From the NCBI GenBank assembly GCA_037974965.1, contig JBBPFI010000003.1, positions 2,046,001-2,110,000 of the forward strand: 64,000 nt of DNA, written 5' to 3'. The notes under the pieces are model-generated. The model was given only the letters and a program-made list of their open reading frames with translations. It was not told where the DNA came from and did not search any database. Source of the stretch: Dacryopinax spathularia. Taxonomy: Eukaryota; Basidiomycota; Dacrymycetes; Dacrymycetales; Dacrymycetaceae. Shown here in pieces: positions 43,030 through 55,338 of this stretch. Made by a program: the position numbers and the translations under genes. Position 1 is the first letter of the stretch, and each line of letters begins with the position of its first letter.

Positions 43030-44192
43030 ATGAGCACAGAAGCAGTTTGGAGGCGACTTGGGAAGCTGCTCAACTCAGACGGCGAAGTGTGCGCACTCCT
43101 GCAGCTCACGGCGTCTGGAGCCTGAACTGACCATCAGCTGCCAGCCAAGACGTCGAGATCATACCCGGTACAGGAGAAGAGTGGCGAGCCCAATATCCCG
43201 AACATCAGCATCAGCCATTCCTACTGTTCGATGGCCATCTTGGTGTTCCTCAGAAGATTCTCTACCACGCGTTTTCAGAAATATCGCATCTGTACTCGTC
43301 CTTTCGATGGCTGGACACGGTTGATGTCGCCGAAGCTCTCTTGGCTTCATCCGTCGTTCTCCTCATCAATGCCGATCACAGCTCTGCTCTGAACTTGCGG
43401 AAAAGGATGGTGTCTAGTGGTCTACTTGACCCATCTGCTGAATTGGCGAAGACAAAGCTGCTGTTGATGATACCGAAAAACTCGAAATCTTCAGTGCTTT
43501 GGCATCATCGGCGTTGGATACTCGAGCGACTCTTCCCCGACCGTGTTGCAAGAGCTGCCGACATTGGATGGTGCCCAGATTTGTCGCTTGCTGTCTGTCA
43601 AGAGGAACTGTCAATAGTCTCTCGTGCATGTGAGACGTATCCGCGCAATTATCATGCGTGGGCCCACCGATCCTATCTGTTGAAAGTTATGCGGCAACAG
43701 TGCTTCACCGGGGACAGCTCGCGTTGGAAGAAGCTGCTTATCCACGAAGGACAGACCTTGAAAGCGTGGATAGACGCTCATATCTCGGATTACTCGGCCG
43801 TGCAGTATCTCTGCCGGGTGGAGCTGGTCATTGCAGAGGCGGAACCGTCTTCCGAGTCATTGAATTCGGCTCGACCATCTGTTTCTGGAATCCTGGACCG
43901 AGAAATGGAGTTTTTGGTTGACTTGCTTTGCAGATATCCCGAGCGCGAGGCATTATGGCTTGGGGTACGTGGGAGTCTTGCATGCTTGTCCGTGACTGGG
44001 TCGGCCAGTAAACAAGCAGTGACTCGGTTGGGCGACGATTTGCTTCGCAAGTTATCGACGGCATCATCCACTGCGACCCCCATCCAAACCAACTTATATG
44101 CTCTGCGACTGTGGTTCTGGTGTCTTGTGAATGTGAGTCTTCTCAGGCGCCACTCTGACAACACCGATTGACGGCAGTTTTGGTCAGGATAA
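43030..44192 (+). CDS. Protein prenyltransferase alpha-repeat protein (PTAR1-like)
   Basis: Members contain PPTA (prenyltransferase alpha-subunit) repeats. Human PTAR1 is the alpha subunit of geranylgeranyltransferase III, acting on the SNARE Ykt6; the fungal function is inferred. The start MSTEAVWRRLGKLLNSDGEV is followed, after an intron, by VEIIPGTGEEWRAQYPE, then HAFSEISHLYSSFRWLD. The repeats are SSVLWHHRRWILERLF, YPRNYHAWAHRSYLLK, ISDYSAVQYLCRVEL and YPEREALWLGVRGSL. The last intron joins CLVN to FWSG and a stop at 44190-44192. The first intron is ambiguous: either a 32-bp GT-AG intron or a 44-bp GC-AG intron (donor GCAGCT after CTCCT) restores the frame. Length about 360 residues. Confidence 0.72.
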
Positions 44193-45180
44193 CAAAGCGG
44201 CATTCACAGCGGAGTCCGTAAGGGCAGTGCTATCTGGCACCCGTGCACCGGCTACCGAACAACAGACACATCTGCTACTCCGTTCAGGCGAGAAGCTCCA
44301 GGGATGAACGATTGGCGATGCGAACGCGCTGATCGCCACCGGTACAAACCAAGCCGCTGTTGTGAATGAGCCCAATGCTCAATGAATATCTTCGAGTGAC
44401 GTAGAGTAAGCATAGCCCAGATACCGTTAATGTTCATCGTGCTGATGTTTGTCTAGCAACTGGAAGGGCCAGATCCACCGGATCCACTGCGGCGGACTGG
44501 CCACAGCTACGACTCCTTCCCTTTCTACATCCCGCGATCAATGCGTCTTGCATCATTCCGAGTAACGTCGACCTGCTCGCTCAGATGCTGGTCGAAATTT
44601 GCAAACCCGAGCATTACCACTCACCTTCGGCGCTGGTCCTTGACAAGTCTCCGTTGAACATTGACGGTATGAGGGACGGGCGCGCATATTTTGAATCCGC
44701 AGAAGCATCCACCGGCGCATCGCGGCGCCGGTAACGCTCCGGTCATGTAAAGCCCCGGTCGGCCACCAACCTGCATCTTTCGCGCTCTTGCTTCGTCCTG
44801 GAAGCCCGCGACCAGACATGCTCGCCATACTCTGTTGCACAGCCGGCCGGCACGTCCCAGCCACAGCTGCCCTGTGGCTTGTACTTCTCAACGCGCATTG
44901 CTGCGATGCGGAGTTTCGGAGCATCTTCACCGCCACAAGGGATTTCATTTGTCGCATGGATTGCGGACCCTAGTGATTCGTCTCAGTCACAGCAATGGAC
45001 ATGCCTCCTGGCTACTTGACAGCCGCCAATAACCGTTGGGAGCAGCTAATGCATTGCTGCGAAAGTTCATCATGTATAAAAGCGTGTGCCGAACGGCTTC
45101 GGACAGACACGATCGGCCTTGAATACGGGAAGTCAGCCTACAACGACACTGGGCAGAACCATACTTGCGACAGCCAAAAG
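44193..45180. other. Intergenic upstream of the SDR gene
   Basis: Nothing recognisable apart from a TATA box at 45075-45082. Confidence 0.45.
45075..45082 (+). promoter_or_regulatory. TATA box of the SDR gene
   Basis: TATAAAAG about 100 nt ahead of the ATG at 45181. Confidence 0.5.
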
Positions 45181-46200
45181 ATGCCGTACGAACTGGACCT
45201 TCCTTCCAAAGTTGTCATCGTTACCGGTAGGCACAAGCCTGGAAAGGGCGTTGGTCTCATGCTCAAACTAGCCAGGGGGAAATCGCGGTATCGGCTTGGC
45301 TATTTCCCGTGCGATCGTCCAAGCTGGCGCACGGGTCGCGATTTTGTACCGATCGTCATCCGATGCGCCAGCGGTTGCACGTGGTTTGCAGGATGAATTT
45401 GGAGTTATGGTCCGGGTAAGGGCCCTTGTTGGGAAAAGAAGCTGTAGCTGATGTTTGGCCCGCAGGCGTACCAAACGGATGTAGCCGACGTGAGCGGAGA
45501 CTGCATCTCGGATGGAATGTGGCTTATTTGTGGCACAGCCCGTACGGCTGCCTCAGGTGTACAACCAGATAGTACGAGAAATGGGCCCCATCGGCGGTCT
45601 GGTCGCCAATGCTGGTAGGGCCATTAGCAAGCCGGCGGTAAACATGACACACGAAGATTTCCAGTCAGTTCCCCTCTCATTATTTGTGAGTCGGTCTTGC
45701 TAATTCAGTTCTTCAGGCACGTCTTCCAAACCAATACTTGGGGCGTGTTCAATAGCGCTGCCGCACTAGTCCGACTTTGGCAACTGCACAACTACTATGA
45801 TGGGCGGATCGTGATCGTATCCTCCATTGGCGGGCGGCGGGTATCGCGAGGCACCACGACCGTAAGATTTCGCGGAGATGATCTCCGGTTCTCAACTGAC
45901 GCAATCCTCAAGTGCTTCTACCAAGCCTCCAAGGCAGCCGCCAGCATGCTCGGCAAGTCACTCGCGCAGGAGTGGGCGCGGTGGGCACGAGTAACGGTGC
46001 TCGACCCCGGGTACATCACCACGGACATGACGAGCAATATGACAGCGGAAGAGCGACGGCGCGTGGAGAGCGCGACGCTCCTGAATCGTTTTGGGACTCC
46101 GGATGAAGTCGCTGCTCTAGCTGTCTTCCTTCTGTCGAACCAGGGGTCGTACTGCGTGGGATCAAGCTACTTGGTCGATGGTGGGGTGGTGTTACAATAG
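45181..46200 (+). CDS. Short-chain dehydrogenase/reductase
   Basis: NAD(P)-dependent oxidoreductase. MPYELDLPSKVVIVTG joins through an intron to GGNRGIGLAISRAI, completing the Rossmann TGxxxGIG motif. VRAYQTDVAD supplies the acidic Asp after strand 4. LVANAGRAISKPAVNM is the NAG motif, HVFQTNTWGVFNSAAALVRL the dimer helix, and IVIVSSIGG the catalytic Ser. YQASKAAASMLGKSLAQEWA has the catalytic Tyr and Lys. PGYITTDMT and GSSYLVDGGVVLQ close the fold. Four GT-AG introns near 45227-45275, 45416-45465, 45491-45538 and 45664-45718. Full length (about 265 residues) and intact. A Tyr-x-Ala-Ser-Lys motif with this tail resembles fungal mannitol or sorbose reductases, but the substrate is not determined. 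Confidence 0.88.
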
Positions 46201-46529
46201 CTGTGTGCGAAAACAGGTGACACCATATGTGCATTCTGACGAGGAGCACGATTCTCATTTTCTTCCTTCGATAACTCTTTGCAAGGACTATTCTCACCAA
46301 ACACATACATACCCATGAAACGAATGAATGACATTGTCACACCCTCCCGTTGCGGACGACGGTTCGTTCGGAGTTACGGTGTTCGGTTCCGGTGAGCTTC
46401 GAATGCGGGGTCGCACACGCAGCGGGGAGCATCCAAAGAGTGAGGGATCATACACCAACTTCAATAACATTACAACTCTCTTCAACATCTCTCACTTTGT
46501 ACTGACTACGGAGAACAACGGGCGAAGGG
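46201..46529. other. Intergenic between SDR gene and GID1
   Basis: No gene seen; promoter of the following gene. Confidence 0.45.
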
Positions 46530-49500
46530 ATGGCAACACCGCCACCATCCGACACCGTCTCCTCGTCGCCACAAACGCTGGCAGAACGTAGACAGCTTGT
46601 CCACGACTCGCCCTCGACCCTCCAGCAACTATCGGCACCAACCATGTCGGATTCTACGAGGAGCACCACAACGCCATATAGTCAGCCCATGGCCCACTCA
46701 ACTTCCCAGCCACCTCTTCTTTCACCCAATGCACTCAGGCCGACCATGGCGCCCCGTCTCACCAGCGAACGAGGGAGGAGCTTGTCAGCCGACATGCACG
46801 GGTCGTTTGCGAGCGTCACAGCGTCCTCTTCTGCTGTGAGCACACCGGGTGCGAGTGCTACGCCTACTACTGCGTTCCCCAGTCTTCTTAGCAGTTTGGC
46901 GCATCACCGTCTGCCTCGAACGTCGGCACCGACGAGCAATCCACGGATCGTGCGGTCTGCCTCACACTCCGGCCCAGTACCCTCGGCTCCAGGTGTCGCC
47001 CCGGTATCTTCGACCACCAGTAGGGCAAGTCACAGCCCAACTAGGCGAAGGCAGAGTATGCATACACCATTATCTCTCGGATACACCCAGACACATGCGC
47101 CCCTCGCACCATACCTGCGTCCCCGCGGCCCAAGCTACCTCAGTACGCTGCCTTCGCCGGGTTTCCCCCTCCCGCACTACCTCTCCCATTCCGCCTTCGC
47201 ATCGGCACTGAGAACTGGAATTCTAGCCGAGGGACCAAAGCCAGTGGATTATGCGCTTCCCACCCCTGCTGGTGTACCCGGGAATGCACCGTCAAATGGG
47301 GAACCAAGGCTGGAGATGCCGATTGGTGGAGTCAGGATGCGGCGAAGCGCGGCGCGACACAGTGACAGCGACACGTCGCCTACACCTACACATCGGCGTA
47401 CGAGGTCTCATACAGGAGGGACCATGCCTGTGCCATCGGAAGGAGACGGAAAGGACGCGCTCAATGGTGGAAAGACGGAGAAGCCCATCCCAGACCCGGT
47501 CGCGCCGGTATATATCCCAACCAAGTGGCACGCCTCGATGCATAGCCCGTTCCTCACGCTTTCTCCCGACGCGTTGGGGCTCATGTACACTGCTACCGGT
47601 GGAAATGGCGACCGAGATGCTGGCACTGCGCTCGCCTCCCATCCAATCCCTCCCCACGTTGGGGTGTACTACTACGAAGTGGAAGTGGTCGACAAAGGCG
47701 TGAACGGGTACATCAGCATCGGCGTGTGCCGGGCGGACATGCCACTCGGTAGACTGCCAGGATGGGAGTTCGGGAGCTGGGGATATCATGGAGACGACGG
47801 GCATGCATTTACCGGAACGCATGCGGATACGGACTACGGGCCGAAGTTTACGAGTGAGTCCGATATTGCAGGGTCCGAGAGCCATGCTGATTGTGCTTCA
47901 GCGGGTGATACCATTGGTTGCGGGGTGGACTTCGTGACTGGCACAGCGTTTTACACCAAGAACGGGTTGATGATAGGCAAGCCCGACCTTGTCATCCTTC
48001 TGGCCTGCAACTGATTCCTCCTAGGACCCGTATTTGATGACCTTCCTGCGCACGGCCCTCTGTACCCGTGCGTCGGCCTTCGCTCACCGAATGAGTCTGT
48101 GCGGACGAACTTCGGGCAGAAAGACTTCCTATTCGACATAGATGGATACATGCGGAGGCGCAAGGACGGTGTGCTGCGGGAGGTCAGCCGATGGAACCTG
48201 AAGGGCCTCCCCATTACGTTTTGTACGGCTGTGAAGCTGGAGGACGAGGAGAGAAGTAGACCATGGGGCAGAGGGAGGGCAGTAGTGCAATTCGCGGGGG
48301 CGCCGGGGGCGGATGTTGATGTTCATCGGCGGCGAGCCCGACGCCCTGCCTTGGGTCCCGCGCAGAGTGAGGGCAAGACACCGAAGAAGACACCGAAGAG
48401 AGAGAGTATGTCCCGACCAGCTGGCGATTCCCTCTATGGGGGCGATGGCCCGAAGAAAGGACACAAACCGACAGCATCTATCGCTTCGACCTTACCTGGT
48501 ACGGTTGGCCATTCAGGTACGGTGACCCCCGAAAGAGGGGAAGCAGAAGAGCTCAGGTTGGCTTTGGATGCGCTGGTGTTGGATTATCTTGTACATCAAG
48601 GATTTGCTGGCAGCGCGCAGACACTCGCTGTAGAGTCCGGTGTACGAACATTGGAGGCGGACAGCATTGCAGAATCGAGGTCAGGCAGTGGTCCTCTCAA
48701 CACGACTCGTCCTTCCAGTGCTATGGACGTCGATCGGCCCGCCTCATGCGACGTCGCGTCCAGTGGTGAAAGCACATTTTGGCGCCTCCCGACAGACTCC
48801 ATGCGCGCTCGCCAGCAGATTATGCAGCATATCGTTGCCGGCGAGATTGACCCAGCAATTGGGCTGATCCGCCTTCATTGGCCTTTCTTGCTCCGGACAC
48901 GCACGGCGATCCCGCACGATGAGAGTGCCATCGAGGAGGATCAAGACGATGTTAGCCGGAGAGTGGTGAAAGAACGAGACACCTATTCAGAGCTCAGCTG
49001 CCGGCTCGAATGCCGCAAGTTCGTCGAGCTCGTGCTTGCCTGCGCCGGTTCGACTAGACCTCCCGCAGGATCGCCGACCATCTCACCTAGCTCGCCCACG
49101 TTTACCGCTCTAGGAGCAGGACAGAACCCGCCCACATCCCCTCCCGCTTCGCCCTCCATCCCAGCACCTACGCCGCCAACTCAGGAATTGTCAGAAGCAT
49201 TCGAGTTCGGCCGGGTACTCCATCATCGGTATTCCGACGCGCCGAATCCGGAAATGCGTTCCCTCGTGAGCCGCACCTTCTCCTTGCTGGGCTTTTCAAG
49301 GCCTGAGGAAGCGACGGGTGAAGTTGGGGCGCTTGTAGGACCAGGGGCAAGGGAGGAGCTGGCCCAGTGGGTAAACGAAGTTATCCTGCGTACGTCCCTC
49401 TCCCTTTCCTCTGCTCTGACCTCTCTACATCCCGCATGCATACCTGACTTCGTTTCTAGGCGCAGAAGGCCAGCATCGCCGACCGGCCTTAGCCCGCGGA

Positions 49501-49642
49501 TGGGCGCAGACGAAGACAGTAATGGCCCAACTAGTGGCACTGAACGTCGGGAAGGCGGCGTACTTGGATGTGGACGAGGAGTTTGGTGCTGGACGTCGCG
49601 GAGCGGGTATAGTGGGGGCAGGAGGGGATGGCTTCCCGTAGA
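46530..49642 (+). CDS. VID30: GID/CTLH ubiquitin ligase subunit Gid1/Vid30 (RanBP9-like)
   Basis: Vid30/Gid1 is a scaffold subunit of the GID E3 ligase that binds substrate receptors and degrades gluconeogenic enzymes in yeast; RanBP9 is the animal counterpart. The first 330 residues are Ser/Pro-rich and disordered. The SPRY domain follows: PTKWHASMHSPFLTLSPD, YYYEVEVVDKGVNGYISIGV, WEFGSWGYHGDDGHAF, TIGCGVDFVTGTAFYTKNG, PVFDDLPAHGPLYPCVGL. LisH: LRLALDALVLDYLVHQGFAG. CTLH: MRARQQIMQHIVAGEIDPAI and LIRLHWPFL. CRA follows an insert and ends WAQTKTVMAQLVALNVGKAA. Introns at about 47851-47901, 47977-48024 (GC donor) and 49400-49460. Stop at 49640-49642. All four domains are in the RanBP9 order. 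Confidence 0.9.
47977..48024 (+). other. GC-AG intron in the GID1 gene
   Basis: ATGATAG is followed by GCAAGC, and the acceptor is TCCTAG at 48024 (48 bp). The join gives NGLMIGPVFDDLPAHGPLYP inside the SPRY domain. Reading through leads to an in-frame stop. Confidence 0.82.
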
Positions 49643-50181
49643 TGTGGCGCCGAACATATGTTGTACTGTTAGCCTGGATGTATGGATGAGTCTTGTGATG
49701 GGTCCGAAGAAGTATTATTCCTCTCCAGATAGGTAACTGGCACGTATGTCTTCATTGTCGGTGCGCTTGATCGCTGCGCTCCACTCGTAGCGGAAGAGAC
49801 GCCTACCCAGAGTCGTAGTCTCCTTCCAGGACACGGAGTGTATGCAACAGCACATTAAGGTTTTACTTGCACAGAAAGGAAGGAGAGAAAAGGAAACCGT
49901 GGAGATAGAAGCATGCCTGCAACTGCGTCCCGTCTCGACTTCCGGGTCGTACCATGATCTTGCTCTGAAATCCTTCTGCCTCTCCTTCCGAGTTCGACAT
50001 GCTCATCCCTGCCTCTTGTTCTCCCCACCCGTTCCCATGCCGGCGCACCCCTCTCAACCCACCCCGCCTCCCTTCCTCGTCTCTCGTCTCTACCTTCGCT
50101 ACCTGGAAACACACACATACGAACTCCTTCCACCATCCCGCTCAAAAATGCCCCGATTCTCCCACAGCGTGGGGCGTGGTG
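49643..50181. other. Intergenic between GID1 and SERF (tail to tail)
   Basis: Shared 3' region of the two converging genes. No other feature. Confidence 0.5.
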
Positions 50182-50574
50182 TTATTTTCCACCACCTCCA
50201 GCGGCGGCGGCCTTCTCCTTTGCCTGCGCATACTAAGCCCAAAGTGCCCCTCCCAGGCCGAGCCCTGATCATGCTCACCTCTTTCTTCAAGCGCATTGCT
50301 TCTGCATCCCTACGCCACCATATATCAGTATGAATGCCCTCGTTCGACCCCATGTGGTACGGTCCCAATCGACCAGTAGACGTAGACGAAGGGACGCACC
50401 TTTCCCTCCTCTGCTGGAGACTTGTATTGCTCTCCTTTGGTTTCTTAGCCTGGGCTGCCTTCTTCTGCGCCTTCTCCCTATCTCGCTCACGTTGGTTGCC
50501 GCCTAACACACACCAAATACATCAATGATGATTTCTACGATTTGTTGATTATTGAAATGGAACGTACGTGTCAT
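50182..50574 (-). CDS. SERF/4F5-family small basic protein
   Basis: SERF proteins are short, highly charged, disordered factors that bind nucleic acid and modify amyloid formation in animals. Four exons give about 60 residues: the first coding exon is only 7 nt (ATG ACA C), joined across a 65-bp intron to GNQRERDREKAQKKAAQAKK, then PKESNTSLQQRRERDAEAMR, LKKE, and a last exon AKEKAAAAGGGGK ending at a TAA (50182-50184). The opening MTRGNQRE is the diagnostic start of the family. It is read only after splicing, so no ordinary open frame reveals it. Divergent from ISA1 with 455 bp between starts. Confidence 0.85.
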
Positions 50575-51029
50575 GACGGCGAGTGCCTTATTATTGGCGG
50601 AGGTATTACTGACCGGTGACGACGAGAACGGACGGCGTTAACGATGGAACGGAAAGTGAGTTGGGAGAGTGGCGACAGACGTCGTTCCTTTGTGGGCCAA
50701 TAGGAAGGCGGGGAATGTCGATCCGATTCCGTTTGCTTATGTCATTCGTTCCCCCTATATTAATAATCCCTGTTTTGGAGGTGGAAGATGGTGGAAGGAG
50801 ATGGGTTTTGCCGAAAGTGCGATTGTGCTGACCGACGTCCGACTCCGCACTCTTCTCACTTTTGGTCATCGACGACCACCTCAACCCTCATACACCACTG
50901 CTTCATTGCACTACTACACAGAGGGAAGAGGGAGGACCATAACATAGCATACCGTGGACATCCTCATCCACCAAACCCATCCACCCTCCGTCCTCTCACG
51001 ACCATACGCATCTCTCACTCATAGCAACG
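50575..51029. promoter_or_regulatory. Divergent promoter region of SERF and ISA1
   Basis: 455 bp between the two opposite start codons; no clear TATA box or other site. Confidence 0.4.
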
Positions 51030-51801
51030 ATGCAAGCGCTCCGCACCCTCCACATCCGACCTTCATACCCTTTCCTCCTCCCACTCACTCACTCCCGACC
51101 ACGCCCATCGCTCTTCTTCACCCCGCATAGGTCAGAGGCGACTCTAGCAGCGCCAGCTACCACTCTCGCGGACTCATCAACGAGTACGTCGGGAGCCAGT
51201 GCGCCTATACCTGCCGAGTTCGGCAGCTCTACGCCGCCAACTCCTGCTTCTAGTGCGAAGCCGACGGTAGCCAAGGTGCAACCTATGGAAGGGCCTGGAA
51301 AGGCTCCTCCCGCACCTGTCCGCCGCCGTCCTATCAGAAGCACAAAGGCGGCCATCACACTCGTACGTCCTCCCTCTCCCCGCCTTTCTAAAACAGACTG
51401 ACTAACCCTTGTCCACAGACGCCAACAGCGGTAGACCGCCTGCGTGGCCTGCTCAACTCCCCCACCCCTACTCACCTCCGGATCGGTGTCCGCCAGAAAG
51501 GCTGCGCCGGCATGTCCTACCACCTCGAATACGTTCCCTCCCCCGGGCCGTTCGACGAAGTCGTGGAGCAGGACGGGGTCAGGGTGCTGATTGACAGCAA
51601 GGCGCTGTTCAGCATTATAGGAAGCGAGATGGACTGGAGGGAGGATCTGCTCAGGTGCGTTCTTTCTGCTGCTGTTGGCTGTGCTAGCAAGATACTGATG
51701 TGGGGGTTTGTAGCTCAAAGTTTGTGTTCAAGAACCCGAATGTGGTCGACGCCTGCGGGTGTGGGGACTCGTTCAACGTCGGCCAGAGCGTGCAGCTCTA
51801 A
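51030..51801 (+). CDS. ISA1: Iron-sulfur cluster assembly protein Isa1
   Basis: A-type assembly factor needed for mitochondrial 4Fe-4S cluster formation. The first about 35 residues (MQALRTLHIRPSYPFLLP) are Arg/Ser/Pro-rich without acids and act as an import sequence; a Thr/Ala/Pro-rich linker follows. The A-type fold runs from ITLTPTAVDRLRGLLNS through HLRIGVRQKGCAGMSYHLEY, LIDSKALFSIIGSEMDW and SKFVFKNPNVVDACGCGDSF to VGQSVQL. The three conserved cysteines (GCAGMSY, ACGCG) are present. Introns near 51364-51419 and 51655-51719. Stop at 51799-51801. Confidence 0.92.
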
Positions 51802-52326
51802 TCACCTCCACTTTCGAACCATTATCATCATCGCACTACCCGACCGCTACCGTTTGCCTACATCCGCCTACCGCCCACCTAGTCGCATGGCGGTTCCTGC
51901 ACTACTCGATCTGTATTCTCTACCTACCGTAAGCGCACTGAGACCTGGATCTTGGACTCCTTGCATGTACAATAGAAGCACGAATGGATCAGCATGGATG
52001 TACGATTGTTCGGCCCTACGGTGAGCCCGCGGGCCTCCGTCATAGACAGGTCGCGTGAGCCGAGGACTTCATCGATAGATCAGTAGATGCGCCTCACGGA
52101 CCGGAGTTATCGGCCATAAGGTTTGCTGATGCCTCAACATCCGTGGGCCTGCGACGGGATGGGTGGAAGAGAGGATACACGTCATGCTAACATTCAGATC
52201 ATCTGCTAGAAACACAAAACAGTTCGGAAGGCACTGCTTCAAACTCGCCTGCACTTACTCCCCTCGCCTTCATGGGCCCTCACCCTCACCCTCCTGCGAT
52301 TCGAGGCGGACCCATCTGGGAGACAT
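51802..52326. other. Intergenic between ISA1 and RVS167 (tail to tail)
   Basis: No feature recognised beyond the shared 3' flanks. Confidence 0.45.
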
Positions 52327-53925
52327 CTACTCCTGGACATAGTTTCCAGGGAACACCCCGGTCCTGCCTCCAATCCTCCCCGTCCACCAATCCTCTGCAC
52401 TCGCCGTCCTCTCAATCAGCTCGATCCTGTCGCCAACCTTGAAGTCCAAATCCCCTTCTGCCTGCGCGGTGAAGTCGTACAGGGCAGTGACGTACTTAGG
52501 GCCTTGCGAAGGCTTGGGTTTCAGCGGCGGAGGAGGTGGAGGGGCGCGTTTGGTCCCTAATCCTCCGACAGCAGCGGAGCTGGACGAGGGAGCGGAGAAT
52601 GAGCCCGGCTCGGAGGTGTATGTGTCTTGATATGCGGGAGGTGGGGCGGCGTACGAGTTTCCCCTCGAAGGTGGTGGCAGCGACTTTCCGCCAGGAGGGG
52701 AAGCAGCCGTCGAAGACCCGAACGAGGGCTTCGCTGCAAGCGGTGGTGCAGCACGTCGCGAGCCCATTGACAAACCCGAGCTTTGGCTCCCCTGCCGAGC
52801 TTGCTGTAGGATTTTGGCTGTTGGCATGAGCCGCTTAGTGATCGTCAGGGCTTCCACACGGTCGCGCGTGTCGCCGAGACGCTGTTCGTACGCTACTGCC
52901 ACATCAGCGGGAGCAAGAGTAACGTCGTATTTGCCGTTCGCGAAGCCGTTGAGCTTCTCCAGCATAAGGTAGAAAATGTTCAGCCTGAGACGGCATCAAG
53001 CTGCGTGCTCATCCCCTAAGGAGAGACAGGGTACGCACTGCATGTAGTAGAAAGAGTGGAATAGCGGATCAATGAACTTGGTCGCCATGATCATGAACTG
53101 CGGCAGCTCTGTCTTCAGTGTCGTATTGTGGAACTCGAATTCATTGCTCGCAATCTCAAAGTCTTGCTCGAGCTTGAACAGATTCTTCTCGTCGTTCAGC
53201 GACTTCTCTTTCTTGTCACGTAGTTTGGTCAGTGAGTTATTGTATCGGTCGTAGTCGATCAGCTAGGATGATGCGGTCAGACGGAAATACGGCATATATG
53301 CAGGTTGAAATCGAACCTTATGGTCGCGCTTGGTGATTGCCTTCCTGATGCCCTTCATGATGCCCTGTAGTTCCTTGACAGGACCAATGACTCTCGTCTG
53401 GATGAGCTCGATCTCGGGCTGCAGTGCCTCCCTGAGCTCCTCCATGTCCCGCTGGTACTCCGGCAGATTGCGGATCGTCTCTTGCGCCTCAGGATGCTTG
53501 CCCAGAACATCATATTCGTTTCCAACGGGCTCGAAGACTGCCGCAAAATGTTGCGCGAAGTTGACCTCCGAGTGGAGAAGAGCTAAGCGGTGGTTCAGCT
53601 ATGGCATATACTGCATCGGAAGACCAGGCGCACCGATCACAGCGTCGGCGAACGTCTTGCTGTCTTTGAACAGCTTATCTGTTGCCTGCTCCATCGCAGT
53701 GAACTTGCGAGAGTAGTCATCGAATTCAGGGTCATTCGACTCTATAATAGACCATCAGTACGTGACTGTTGCGGCTTTAACCCAGATGAAACGCACTCTT
53801 GGACAACCCAACTCGGGCGGTCACCATATGAGGCGTCCTGTCAAGGGCATCGTTTAGCGACTGCCTATCCATATTGGCAAGCATGAGGATGCTTACCGCA
53901 TAATGGCCTTTGTTATTCCCTTCAT
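52327..53925 (-). CDS. RVS167: BAR-SH3 amphiphysin-like protein Rvs167
   Basis: Rvs167 with Rvs161 bends membranes at endocytic sites. The start MKGITKAIMR leads into TPHMVTARVGLSK, then KSNDPEFDDYSRKFTAMEQ, the first BAR helix. Helix two includes ALLHSEVNFAQHFAAVFEPV and GKHPEAQETIRNLPEYQRDM. Helix three has ELIQTRVIGPVKELQGIMKG, ITKRDHKLIDYDRYNNSL, and FIDPLFHSFYYMQLNIFYL. A Pro-rich linker (APPPPPPLKPKPSQGPKYV) leads to the SH3 domain: VTALYDFTAQAEGDLDFKVG, DWWTGRIGGRTGVFPGNYVQ, stop at 52327-52329. Six or so introns. Domain order and length (about 430 residues) fit Rvs167 exactly. Confidence 0.92.
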
Positions 53926-54176
53926 CTTTGTCTACTCCGTCCCTCTAAGTTCAGTAACAACAAGAGGGCAGATTGAGGACGGCGCAGCAGGCGATGAGGA
54001 TGGGGAGGGAGGGAGGGATGGCGATGACGCCCGGGGCCCAGACACGCCGAGGAGCCGACTCCGACGGCCAACACAGCCACAACGGCATGAAGTCTTACTA
54101 AAGCTCACGTCACATGCCACACCCCACTTCGCGACGTTTCTTCTGATGTGGACTATGGAGTGCGATAAGTGGTCCA

Positions 54177-55044
54177 TGCTGCAGACAACGCCCCTCTTCG
54201 GCTCACGAGCCTTGATGGTGGCGTACCAGATTATCAGTCGCGGGTCGACATTACTACGAAGGGTGCGGCCAGCCCCTATTCGGCTGCGGTCGAACTCCGA
54301 CCATATACGTTGCAGCCTCATTGGTTGGCGTCAATATTCGACTCATTCGAAACGGTCCTTACTCGCTTCGAGGGCCAGGCACTAGCTCCCCTTGGTCGGA
54401 CACGGTATAAAGACATGGATCTCTCACTGGCTTGCCCTGCAGGTACCTCGTACCCGTATCTATACGCCAGCTGTGTAAACCAACATGGTATGTACCTATG
54501 ACACTCTGCCCTCCGAGCTCAGGCACCTGAACATGTTAAATAGCTCAGCAACATCATCTCAAGCGCGTGCAAGTTTGGATTCGATGCGTCCTGTTTCGTA
54601 CCTCGGTCGACGGGGGAATTGGAATGCGAAGCCCTGCCTGATCATAAGCTCTATGTGTGCCATAACGCAACGATAAGAGCGCATCACACGGGAGAGTTCA
54701 TTCTTTGTCCTATCGACGGTGCTGAGGTGGGAGTCGTGGAAGTAATCGGCGTAGGCGACTACCCGCAGTATGGAATCGAGTACGCTGTCTACCAGATCAC
54801 CGATATCGAATGGAAGAAGACATTCGCCGAAACCTTCCCGGCTGCGGCGGGCGTTCACGAGCTAGGACGCTTGAGGTCTCACGACATTGCCCTCTTCGCC
54901 TATATGCTAATCCACACGCCGCCTACGACTGTGCGCTCGCAGGAAAGATGGATGAGCAGTAGGCTCCAGCTGCTGAAGGACAATGAGGCTTTGTTCGTGG
55001 GAAGGAGCATGAATTCTCGCTCGTTGGATCGGCGCTTTCCCTGA
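54177..55044 (+). CDS. Orphan protein A, unknown function
   Basis: A coding frame runs from about 54177 (after an acceptor GCTGCAG) through SIFDSFETVLTRFEGQALAP, GRTRYKDMDLSLACP, then across an intron (donor GTAAAC near 54474, acceptor AATAG at 54540) to LSNIISSACKFGFDASCFV, HNATIRAHHTGEFILCP, AEVGVVEVIGVGDYPQYG and SHDIALFAYMLIHTP, stop at about 55044. The frame just upstream of 54177 is closed, so a first exon with the start codon must lie within about 250 bp, near the RVS167 start; I could not fix it. No membrane helix or signal. I know no family for it. Confidence 0.4.
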
Positions 55045-55287
55045 GAACCTAGGGGGCCTGTTGTACCACTTATACCCTGTACTGTATGTCCTTTTTACGG
55101 TTTGTCTGCATAATCACCACCAAATTAGTCTGACTCGCGCCGGACGAAAAAAGACGGCCTCTTGTTCACCACAATCCTCAGCTGCAAGGTGTGGCATTGC
55201 TGAGTTGAGAGGAACGGTTTGTGGCGAGAAGATTCGCACCGAAGACGCCAGAATTCTGGCCTCACATTCTGGAGATCTCAGATACAG

Positions 55288-55295
55288 TATAAAAG
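55288..55295 (+). promoter_or_regulatory. TATA box of orphan gene B
   Basis: TATAAAAG 44 nt ahead of the ATG at 55339. Confidence 0.55.
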
Positions 55296-55338
55296 GCAGC
55301 TTTCACACTACCCAACCGTGCTCCTATCTATAGCAACT

